55,262 bases of DNA. Origin: JBHIET01 sp046760785 (GTDB lineage: Bacteria > Chloroflexota > Anaerolineae > B4-G1). Location: assembly GCA_046760785.1 (NCBI GenBank), contig JBHIET010000014.1:1-55262 (forward strand), read 5' to 3'. Positions 25,595 to 33,526 of the stretch are shown piece after piece. Every line of letters starts with the position of its first letter. Position 1 is the stretch's first letter. Position numbers and translations under genes: made by a program. The notes below the pieces were generated by a model, which saw only the letters and a program-made list of their open reading frames with translations, was not told the origin of the DNA and searched no databases.

Positions 25595-28500
25595 CTGCTC
25601 CCCCCGGGCGTGGGTGGATCCAGGAACTCCCAGGTGTCCGCCCCATCCGGCCGCCGGCCGTAGGAGACGTCCTCCTGCTGCGGGCCGAAGACGATCCAGT
25701 CCAAAGGCACCAGGCCGTGGGCGTCGTCGGCAAAGAGGCCGATCTCTTCCCCGCCTCGATTCAGCTTGAAATCGGCGTGCAAAACCCCCTGCCCTCCATC
25801 CCTATCGCACCACACCAGCAGGTGACCACCCGGCGGAATAGTCGTGCCGGCCGGAATCTGCCACTTTTTTGGTTCGGTTAGATCGTCGGTGAGGTACATT
25901 CCGTCCAGCACAGCAATCGTGGCCCCACCGTTGTACAGCTCCAGCCAGTCGTCGTACTCCCCCGCTTCGTCCTGGTTGACGCTTTCGTTATCGGCCAGGA
26001 ATTCGTTGATCACCACCTCCGGCGGTGTGTACCCCACCAGGTAGCGGTGCACGAACGCGGGTGCATCAGCGGGATGCAGAGTCCTCTGCCCCAGACCGTC
26101 CACCGCCTCCAGGTAGTAGCTCACCAGCGTGCCCTCCGGCTGCGGCGGTAGGGCCACTTGCCAACTTGTCCCACTGGCGGTCACCGGCATAGGCTGGAAG
26201 CCGCTCCCTACGTCGTACCACATGGTGGCGGAGAGGATGGGGCTGCCTGCGGTGATGATAGCGGTCACGGTCACTCCCTCGCTCGCACCGGGCCAGGTGG
26301 GAGTGCGCGCCACTTGCGAGAATTGGGGAGGCGACAACCGGTTGGCCTCGCCGGGCGTGGGCACAGTCATACCGTACCACTCACTACTACCACCCTGCCC
26401 TGAGCCTGTCGAAGGGTCAGGGAAGCGTCCCCAGGAGACATCCGGCGTCTGCGGGTCGAAGTAGACCGCGTCAATGGGCCCGTAGTAGCCGGCCTGGCCG
26501 TCGAACAGCCCCACGTACTCCCCCGCGCCGGATAGCTTGAAATTCAGGTGGCCACCCTCACCGTCGCCATCGGCCCACAGGACGAGGTAACCGCCCGCCG
26601 GAACGACGGTGCCGGCGGGAATCTGAAACTGGGTCGTGAGGCCAATGTTATTGCTAAAGTACATCCCGCCGATGTCAATGTCCACCGGCCCAGCGTTGTA
26701 GAGCTCGATCCAGTCGTCGTAGTCGCCGTCCTCGTCCGCCAGCGTGTGGGTGTTGAGCGCCATCAGTTCGTTGATGTAGAGCGGCGGGCGCTCCCAGCCG
26801 ACGATGTAGCGATAGTCCCCCTGCGGCCATCCGGGCCGATCCAGGCTCACCATCCCCGCGTCGTCCTCCGCCTCGACGTAGTACTCCACCCAGGTGCCAT
26901 CTGCCATCGCGGGAATGAAGGCCCCGTAAACCCCATCGCCAACGGCGCCATCGCCGTGGGCGCCGTCGTCGTACATCACCGCTTGCTGGTAATCGGGCGG
27001 AGATGCGGTGGGCGCGTAGGCGCGATACCACAGCCTGACCGCAACCACGGCCCCGCCGTCGCTGACGAGTGCCGCGACGGTGACGTCGTCGCTGCCGGCG
27101 GGCGAGATCGGAGTGTGAGCCGTGCCGTTGATGATGGGTGGACGACCTTCATTGCGCCAGCCGGGCGTGGGGTTGACGAAAGATTGCCAGCTCCCGCTGC
27201 CGTCGGGCAGCCGCCCGTAGGAGACGTCGGTCGCCTGAGTGCCGTAAGCCAGCGAGGAGATGGCCGCGTTGCCGAAGACGTCCCGGTCGAAGAGGCCGAT
27301 CTGACCACCGCCCGCATCCAACACGAAGTTGGTGTGCAGCATCCCCTCGTCCTCCTCGCCATCGGCCCAGAAGAGGAGCACCCCGCCTGGCGGGATGAGC
27401 GTATCTTCGGGGATGCGCCACTTCGTCGGTTCGCCCAGGTCGTCGGTCAGATACATCCCGCCCAGGTCCCAGGTCAGCGTGGAGCTACCGTTGTGGATCT
27501 CGATCCAGCCGTCGTAATCACCGGCCTCGTCGGCGATGGTGCTGGCGTTATCGGCCAGAATCTCGTTGATGGTGAGAGGCAGGTCCAGATCGGGGCAGAA
27601 GCTGTCCATCTCTCCTTCAAGGAACGGGATGCGGTTGGCGATGTAGGTCTTCAATTCGTCCGGCCCGTCCTCGAAGCCAGGAGTGCCGTAGAGTTCATCC
27701 GGTCGCCAGCGGTTAGGGTCGGTGAGGCCCGCCCAGTAGATGTAAGCGTAGGTCTCATCAATACGCGGGAACATCTCGGTCGGGCTGAACTCGTCGGCCA
27801 TCAGCTCCGTCAGGCGGCGGCAGTGGTAGAAGCGGAACTCGGACACGTCCATCATGCGCTCGATCAGCATATTGTGCTTGTTCGCCGGGTCGGCGCCGGT
27901 GTCAATGGGGTTGTCCCAACTGATGTCCCGGTCGAAAAGATCGTAGGGAGCACCCTGGTTGTGTCCGAGGGAGAGGTCCAGGTCCCAGGGGAAAATCATC
28001 CACCGGCCCCTGCTGAGATCGTGATAAAGATAGTAGTTCTTGTTCGTCATCTCGTAGTTGCCGATGAGGATATTGACGGCATACCAATCCAGCCAGCCAT
28101 TGACGTCCAGCACATCCGCGATTGTCTCCGGAAACTGCTCGTCCGACGTATAGTTGATCAACTCGATGAAGGCGATGATGTCATCAATCCCACTCTCCCG
28201 GTTCGTCTTCTTAGGGTAATAATGGCGGTACCACCAAAGCCTCTTATCCGGGTCCGTGATGTGATCCAGAGCGTGGAGGCCGCCGTAGAACGGCTTGTAC
28301 AGGTTGCCGTGGATCTCGATGCCTTGCCGGTGGAGGAAACGCTCATCAACCTGCTCGACCTGGGAGAAGAGGCCATAGTAGCCGTCGCTGCGCCCCGAGC
28401 TCTGCCCTGAGCTTGTCGAAGGGTTGATGTACAGACGGGCATACCCGGCGCGCGGAGCAGGCACACCTACGCGGGAAAAGAGATCGTAGTTGATGTAACT

Positions 28501-28941
28501 GCGCAGCAGCGTCTGGTCCACGTAATCGGCGTTGAGGTTGAGCTCCTCCTGCCCCTCGAATAGATCGGAGCCGGGGAAGAATACCTTCCAGCACTTCTTA
28601 GGCATCCCACGGGCAGTGTCGCCCCGGTAGCGAACGTCCACTTCCCAACACCTCTCTCCTCCCCCACCTGCCTCGTGGGGAGCGCAGAAGGTGGCAGGGA
28701 CGGTCTCGTCCCGCCAGGGGTCATCCGCCAGCCACGCCAGGTCACCGGGGTCGGCGTAAAGGCGGTAAACGGGCGGGGCGGGCGGGTGGTTCTTCACGAT
28801 GAAAGGCAGGTAAGTGTGATGATCCTGGGCCAGGGCGCGTGGGGTGGGCGGGGGCTGAGACGCGCCGACGGTATTGATGGTTGCGGCGGTCGTCAACAAC
28901 AGGCCCACGCTCACAAACGCTGCCAACCTCTTCGCTTCCAT
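25591..28941 (-). CDS. Secreted CotH-kinase protein with three lamin-tail domains
   Basis: 1116 residues, ATG preceded by GAGGTGG. Signal peptide at about 1-28, then a short YLPFIVKN motif near 44-51 and a P-rich link. The CotH domain (about 57-450) has VDVRYRGDTARGMPKK near 102, YYPKKTN, and FPWDLDLSLGHN near 316 with the D-x-D metal pair. Three lamin-tail domains follow at about 460-600, 720-860 and 985-1115 (each with INE-x-LADN/MALN, DDW-ELYN and a TIPPGG turn), separated by Ig-like domains (HTPISPAGSDDVTVAALVSD; RTPTWPGASEGVTVTAII). Two short CCTTCGAC-type repeats add PSTSSGQ-like insertions (28405-28423 and 26398-26416). It lies 13 bp after the DUF2961 gene. Kinase activity is inferred from family. 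Confidence 0.9.
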   Translation of the reverse strand: MEAKRLAAFVSVGLLLTTAATINTVGASQPPPTPRALAQDHHTYLPFIVKNHPPAPPVYRLYADPGDLAWLADDPWRDETVPATFCAPHEAGGGGERCWEVDVRYRGDTARGMPKKCWKVFFPGSDLFEGQEELNLNADYVDQTLLRSYINYDLFSRVGVPAPRAGYARLYINPSTSSGQSSGRSDGYYGLFSQVEQVDERFLHRQGIEIHGNLYKPFYGGLHALDHITDPDKRLWWYRHYYPKKTNRESGIDDIIAFIELINYTSDEQFPETIADVLDVNGWLDWYAVNILIGNYEMTNKNYYLYHDLSRGRWMIFPWDLDLSLGHNQGAPYDLFDRDISWDNPIDTGADPANKHNMLIERMMDVSEFRFYHCRRLTELMADEFSPTEMFPRIDETYAYIYWAGLTDPNRWRPDELYGTPGFEDGPDELKTYIANRIPFLEGEMDSFCPDLDLPLTINEILADNASTIADEAGDYDGWIEIHNGSSTLTWDLGGMYLTDDLGEPTKWRIPEDTLIPPGGVLLFWADGEEDEGMLHTNFVLDAGGGQIGLFDRDVFGNAAISSLAYGTQATDVSYGRLPDGSGSWQSFVNPTPGWRNEGRPPIINGTAHTPISPAGSDDVTVAALVSDGGAVVAVRLWYRAYAPTASPPDYQQAVMYDDGAHGDGAVGDGVYGAFIPAMADGTWVEYYVEAEDDAGMVSLDRPGWPQGDYRYIVGWERPPLYINELMALNTHTLADEDGDYDDWIELYNAGPVDIDIGGMYFSNNIGLTTQFQIPAGTVVPAGGYLVLWADGDGEGGHLNFKLSGAGEYVGLFDGQAGYYGPIDAVYFDPQTPDVSWGRFPDPSTGSGQGGSSEWYGMTVPTPGEANRLSPPQFSQVARTPTWPGASEGVTVTAIITAGSPILSATMWYDVGSGFQPMPVTASGTSWQVALPPQPEGTLVSYYLEAVDGLGQRTLHPADAPAFVHRYLVGYTPPEVVINEFLADNESVNQDEAGEYDDWLELYNGGATIAVLDGMYLTDDLTEPKKWQIPAGTTIPPGGHLLVWCDRDGGQGVLHADFKLNRGGEEIGLFADDAHGLVPLDWIVFGPQQEDVSYGRRPDGADTWEFLDPPTPGGSS
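26398..26416. repeat. CCTTCGAC-type palindromic repeat, copy within the second CotH gene
   Basis: The plus strand reads CCCTGAGCCTGTCGAAGGG. On the coding strand it gives PSTGSGQ as an in-frame insertion just ahead of the third Ig-like segment. See the finding on this repeat family. Confidence 0.8.
28405..28423. repeat. CCTTCGAC-type repeat, second copy within the same CotH gene
   Basis: CCCTGAGCTTGTCGAAGGG, one base different from the copy at 26398. It encodes PSTSSGQ after INPSTSS inside the CotH domain near residue 175-180, in a surface-exposed loop position judging from the flanking strand RLYIN and the following YYGLFSQ. Confidence 0.8.
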
Positions 28942-28954
28942 CCTGCCACCTCAC

Positions 28955-31900
28955 TTATTCACGCAGTGCAAGCGGCAAGTACACAAAGATTCCGGCGGGC
29001 ATCGCGCGCACTGTGTCGGTCAGGAAAGCACTGCTCTCCAGCATCGCGCTGAGTGTGACGGTGTACCAAGTGCCGTTGCTCAGGCCGGTTAGCGTGTAGG
29101 CGCGGCTGGGGCTAATGATGTCGGTTATGGACAAGGCGGAGGTGACGGTCTGGCTGTAGTAGTCAATATGCCAGGAGCTGGTCACGGGCAGCGTGGCGTT
29201 GACGGCCCAGTTCAGGTGGATGGCCTCGTTGGCAGCGATGCCGTGCAGAACCAGACGCGGCGGTTCCGTAGTCGCAGTCACCGGCTCGGAATGTGCGCTC
29301 TCGTTGCCCGCGGCATCGTAGGCCGCTACGGTATACGTGTATTGTGTAGACGGGATCAAGCCCGTATCGGAACAACCCGTCAGCACGGTTGTGACGATTG
29401 GGTCGCCGTTGCGAAAGACGCGATAGCCGGCGACGCCCACGTCGTCAACCGCCGCCTTCCAGGTCAGGTCTATCTGATTGGCCGAGACTACGGTTGCACT
29501 CAGGTTTTGCGTTACGCTGGGTGCGCTGGTATCACCCACGCCGCTTTCCGGCTTCAACTGCAGGTAATCAATCCCTGCCGTGTGGGATAGCACGGCTTGC
29601 GGATTAGCGCCAACAATCTCTACGGATAACGTGTGCGTACTTGCGCTAAGGGTATGCACGCCCATATCCAGTCTACCTGTAGTGACGGTGCCATCGTTGT
29701 AGAGATCAATCGGTCCGCCAAGCGGGTTGCCATCCAGGTAGAGTTGAACGACGGCATAATCCCTTGCTTTTGTAAGCTGTATGTTGAGCTTGTACTCTCC
29801 TGCCTCTGTAGCCGGCAGGGATAGATCAAGGGTATCGCTTATGGCCCCATTTGTCCACCGCAATTGGGCGGCTCCACTCCAACCCGACCCCCAATAACTC
29901 ATGTCCTGTACTTGTGTATTTCCTCCTGTCATGCCGATAACCGTAAGCTCTTCCCCCTCGAGAACGTTGGCCCTCATTCCCATAGGGAAGGAGTCATAAT
30001 CGTTCACGCCGGGGGCGCTGCCGAAAAAGTCTCCCAACGGCGCCCAAACACTGGGACTCGTTTCACCATCCCAAAAGATACTTAGAGCCAGCTCACGGAG
30101 CGCCTTCTGCTTCTGGGTGCCCGGCCAGTATCCGGTGCGTTCACCAACCGGCAAAGGCCGGTAGTAATCAATGCCGCCAGGAGCAAGGTACCAATACGCA
30201 ACAGCAGCATAAAGTGTAGGTCTGTCGTTGGGGAAGTATTTCTCAATCGCTCCTTCGAAAGATTGCTGAAACGGCACGTTGTCCGCTATGTGCCAGCGAT
30301 TCACCGACGTGTGAGCTCCGTTAGCTCCCTCGCATAGTGTCTGGTTGTGATAGCCATTGCTAAACAGCCTCGGAGAACCCCATGCATATCCAAAATAATC
30401 TTCGGACCCGGTGCCGAATATGGAGGGAAACTTCTCACCGTCAATGAAGAACTTCTCATCCCCCTCACCCCACCATCCGGCTATGGGATTCCATACGTGG
30501 AGCATAGTGCCACAGTAACGCCCCCGCCCCTCGGTTTTGAGCAGGGTCCAATCAATCTCGCGCCCTGGTTCTGTAGGTAGAAAAGCATCTCGATGCCATT
30601 TGGCATGAAAACGGCCCAACCCCTCAACCGGGCGGGAAAGCGGAACGTGTTTGACCGTGAAGGTAAGCGTGCGTTCCGCAATTCCATCGTTGGTCAATTC
30701 CAATACGGCGGTGTCTGTGAACGGCATGTACCAATAAGAATAGAACTCGTCTCTCCCGATGGATCCAGGAAAGTCAGCGGAGACCTTGATTGCGGTTATC
30801 GCACGATTGCCGTCCAGTTGGAGAATTCTTGCCGTCTCGCCCGGAGCAATTGTCACCACCGCCTGCTCGGTAACCTCACCTTCGTAGTTCGGATAGCTTC
30901 CCCCGTTGGCAAGGATGGAGTTGGCATTGTCCAGCGCCTCCGATTCAGCAGGCGAAAGGTCTGGGTTAAAGGTGGGCAAGATGGTTCCCTGAGGATACGT
31001 TGTGTAGTTGAAATGATAATAAGCCCCCCAATCTTCCTCGGCCAGGATCTTGCACGATTCCTGATATGGAATCGGCACATAGTTGTTTAGCCCCCTGGCC
31101 GTTTCGTGAACAAGTGCCGAACGAGTAAACGGCTCGCTGCTGCCGTCAAAGTAGCCTGCAAAAGGTAGATCCACAGCCAGTACGCCGTCAAGATAAACCT
31201 CCACCTGTCCCTGCTTGGCCCTTGCCGACCAGATGCGCGAGATAACACCAGGTCCCTGCATCTCTGCAAGAACGTATTTGCCACCCTCTTGACGAATGTG
31301 TCCAAAAGCGTCCGCATTCGATGACCAATCAATGTACTGACCGGAGCCAGGATCATACCTACTTGCGCGGCCATAGCTTGACCACTGGGCACCTTCTTCC
31401 CCCGGTTGAGGCAGCGTCGCCAGGTACTCGAGGTCGGTCAGCCGTCTGGCAAGATCAACGTATGACAACGTTTCTCCCGACGCGGCCGGCGTGGTCGCAG
31501 TAATCGGTTCTGACTGCCCACTCTTATTGCCCATCGCATCGTACGCGGCCACCGTGTAGGTGTACTGCGTGAGTGGTTCAAGGCCGGTGTCTGTGTAGAC
31601 CGTCCGGGTGGTCAGGGCGATCTCCGAGCCGCCGCGGTAAATGTAGTATCCCTCTACCTCCCTATTATCAGTCGAAGCCGTCCAAAGCAAGCCGACCTGA
31701 TGCGGTGTCATCGCTATTGCGCTCAGATTCCGCGGTTCCGACGGCGCTTGGGCATCAGGCGGGACAGGAGCGCGCAGTGCGAGGGGCAGGTAAGCAGCAT
31801 GCCAGTTGGCAAAGATCGTGGCGGCGGTGCTGGTTTGGTAACCCGGCGCGACGATGACGGCGGTGCTGGTGATGACCTGAGGCTCAATAGAGGTCACGGT

Positions 31901-33103
31901 GACGGCGTAGGTGACGGTAACGGCGGAAGTAAAAGGCATCAGGCCGGCCCAGGTTAGCGTGGGAGCAGCCGTGTCGGTGACAATGCCCGCCGTGGCGGCG
32001 AGCGTGCCGGGGGCGTAGGCCAGGCCGACGGGCACCACATCGGTCAGGTGGACCGTGGCGGTAAGAGGAGCAGCGATGTCCTTGACGATCACGGTGTAGG
32101 TGACGGTCTGATCACGCTGTGGCCTCCGTGCTGAGGCGACTTTTCGTGGACCAATCTCCTGATTCATAAAGGCATTCCAGGCGCTGTCAATAAAGCTGTC
32201 TGGGTCAGCAGCAAAGACGTGGGTTGAATAGACGTTGGCTGCGTCATTGAGATGTGAGTCTCCGCTCGCGCCGCCGTATTCGGCCTTCAACCGATTGGGA
32301 TGGGAAGGGTGATCGTCTGAGTAAGCCAACACGTCGAACCAATCAAAAACGGCGACGTTGTTCAATCCTGGGTGGGCCGCGTTGTATCCGGCGAGCCAGT
32401 CGTTCTTGAGCCATTCGTTGAACTCGCGGGCACGGTGGGCCTTGGCGTCGCTCGTGTAATCCCAGGGAGCGTAGTGCATGGGCGGGGCCGTTATGGGGAT
32501 GAACAGTACGTCGGGATTTTCGGCAAAGATGTCCTCTAACGGCTTGTAGGTGTAGCCGTCGTGAGAGTACGTATGGCCTGGGCCATCGAAATGGCGATAG
32601 ACTGCTTTGTAGTTGGCCAGCGTCTGGGAGCTACTGAAGGGGTCTCCCGGCTCCGTGCCGTCGCCGCTGATATTGCTGACCGGGTAGCAACTGGCGAACA
32701 TAATGACCCGATTGAAACCGGTGGCAGCGCCGTGGCCTTTCACACCTTCGAGATAATCATTGAACCAGAAGAGCCAATGGTTCATGTTTGTGTGGTCGCC
32801 CGGCGGTTCGTCCCCCTGCTGCAGAGAATCTGGGCGGCCTGCGTCAGGTGATACATCCGTGCCATAATAGATACCGTTCCGCTCATCAATGTAGTCCTTA
32901 GCGAGCAGGGCGGCATCCAAACTGTTGTCCAGCCAGTTCTCACCACAGGAGTGATGGATGAACACCAGGTCATCGGTGGTGATGGGAGAGCGGACATGGC
33001 TCCAGGCACCGGAGCTGAACGATGTGGTGGCGTGCACTGCTCCACCCATCATCGCTGCCAGAATCAAGGCAATGGCAAGGCCCAAGAACCTCTGTGTTTT
33101 CAT
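28955..33103 (-). CDS. Large secreted SGNH-like / FN3 / DUF2961 (GH172-type) protein
   Basis: 1382 residues, signal peptide at 1-25. Segments: an SGNH-hydrolase-like domain (about 40-335) with FIHHSCGENWLDNSLD, a GDS-like cysteine-containing start; a DUF11-like beta domain (about 345-430); YLPLALRAP near 437; FN3 (about 447-540); a DUF2961 catalytic-type domain (about 543-1020) with SRIWSARAKQGQVEVYLDG, YWYMPF and GTGSEDYFGYAWG; a beta-sandwich tail (about 1110-1180); a second FN3 (about 1186-1275); and a C-terminal VYLPLALRE. DUF2961 proteins include the GH172 glycan hydrolases (difructose dianhydride and arabinofuranan type). Glycan processing at the surface is likely; target unknown. Runs between the MITE gap and CotH2. 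Confidence 0.85.
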   Translation of the reverse strand: MKTQRFLGLAIALILAAMMGGAVHATTSFSSGAWSHVRSPITTDDLVFIHHSCGENWLDNSLDAALLAKDYIDERNGIYYGTDVSPDAGRPDSLQQGDEPPGDHTNMNHWLFWFNDYLEGVKGHGAATGFNRVIMFASCYPVSNISGDGTEPGDPFSSSQTLANYKAVYRHFDGPGHTYSHDGYTYKPLEDIFAENPDVLFIPITAPPMHYAPWDYTSDAKAHRAREFNEWLKNDWLAGYNAAHPGLNNVAVFDWFDVLAYSDDHPSHPNRLKAEYGGASGDSHLNDAANVYSTHVFAADPDSFIDSAWNAFMNQEIGPRKVASARRPQRDQTVTYTVIVKDIAAPLTATVHLTDVVPVGLAYAPGTLAATAGIVTDTAAPTLTWAGLMPFTSAVTVTYAVTVTSIEPQVITSTAVIVAPGYQTSTAATIFANWHAAYLPLALRAPVPPDAQAPSEPRNLSAIAMTPHQVGLLWTASTDNREVEGYYIYRGGSEIALTTRTVYTDTGLEPLTQYTYTVAAYDAMGNKSGQSEPITATTPAASGETLSYVDLARRLTDLEYLATLPQPGEEGAQWSSYGRASRYDPGSGQYIDWSSNADAFGHIRQEGGKYVLAEMQGPGVISRIWSARAKQGQVEVYLDGVLAVDLPFAGYFDGSSEPFTRSALVHETARGLNNYVPIPYQESCKILAEEDWGAYYHFNYTTYPQGTILPTFNPDLSPAESEALDNANSILANGGSYPNYEGEVTEQAVVTIAPGETARILQLDGNRAITAIKVSADFPGSIGRDEFYSYWYMPFTDTAVLELTNDGIAERTLTFTVKHVPLSRPVEGLGRFHAKWHRDAFLPTEPGREIDWTLLKTEGRGRYCGTMLHVWNPIAGWWGEGDEKFFIDGEKFPSIFGTGSEDYFGYAWGSPRLFSNGYHNQTLCEGANGAHTSVNRWHIADNVPFQQSFEGAIEKYFPNDRPTLYAAVAYWYLAPGGIDYYRPLPVGERTGYWPGTQKQKALRELALSIFWDGETSPSVWAPLGDFFGSAPGVNDYDSFPMGMRANVLEGEELTVIGMTGGNTQVQDMSYWGSGWSGAAQLRWTNGAISDTLDLSLPATEAGEYKLNIQLTKARDYAVVQLYLDGNPLGGPIDLYNDGTVTTGRLDMGVHTLSASTHTLSVEIVGANPQAVLSHTAGIDYLQLKPESGVGDTSAPSVTQNLSATVVSANQIDLTWKAAVDDVGVAGYRVFRNGDPIVTTVLTGCSDTGLIPSTQYTYTVAAYDAAGNESAHSEPVTATTEPPRLVLHGIAANEAIHLNWAVNATLPVTSSWHIDYYSQTVTSALSITDIISPSRAYTLTGLSNGTWYTVTLSAMLESSAFLTDTVRAMPAGIFVYLPLALRE

Positions 33104-33220
33104 CCTAGTCCTTATTGAGGGCTGCAGCGGGCCCCGGCAACAGGCACGCGATTATCAATACTGTCACTCTATTTCCCTCCATCGCACCGTCTCATCCCAT
33201 CACAGTAGTTACGCGGTTGA

Positions 33221-33315
33221 GGTGCCCGGCACTTCCCATCCTGCTTTGCCAGGTGAACACCGACTTTCTGGACGCGCTTTCAGCGTGCCAGGTACCCGGG
33301 CAAGTGCCGGGCACC
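33221..33315. repeat. 14-bp inverted repeat in the gap upstream of the DUF2961 gene
   Basis: GGTGCCCGGCACTT at 33221-33234 is the exact reverse complement of AAGTGCCGGGCACC at 33302-33315. Between them, CCAGGTACCCGGGCA provides a further partial match. The gap 33104-33526 (423 bp) holds no gene; it contains this element and the 174-bp MITE at 33349-33522. Confidence 0.75.
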
Positions 33316-33348
33316 TTCTGCTCCCAAACTGCAAGTTCTGCCCATCAG

Positions 33349-33522
33349 GTTACTACTCAGGCTGGTTCTAGTTCGGGGCCGCACCGCCGTGGAACAGGCG
33401 GTGCTGGTACAAAAAACAATCGCAACAATCGCTACCAGACTAGAAAGCAAATCCAGCACCGGCCCTTCGACTCTGCTCAGGACAGGCTCTTCAGGCCGGT
33501 GCGGCTTGGCCTGAGTAGTAAC
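33349..33522. mobile_element. 174-bp MITE with 14-bp inverted ends and 8-bp target duplication
   Basis: Ends are perfect inverted copies: GTTACTACTCAGGC at 33349-33362 and GCCTGAGTAGTAAC at 33509-33522. They are flanked by the direct repeat CCCATCAG at 33341-33348 and 33523-33530. Inner arms (GCCGCACCG) pair loosely. No open frame for a transposase lies inside, so it would need a transposase in trans; 8-bp duplications occur in several IS families (IS66, IS256, ISL3 types). It carries a CCTTCGAC-type repeat copy. The right duplication contains the TGA stop of the beta-helix gene, so the insertion just missed disrupting it. Confidence 0.85.
33463..33495. repeat. CCTTCGAC-type repeat copy inside the MITE
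   Basis: CCCTTCGACTCTGCTCAGGA followed by CAGGCTCTTCAGG. Same core as the copies at 26398, 28405 and 51841, here noncoding. It adds internal palindromic structure to the MITE. Confidence 0.7.
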
Positions 33523-33526
33523 CCCA

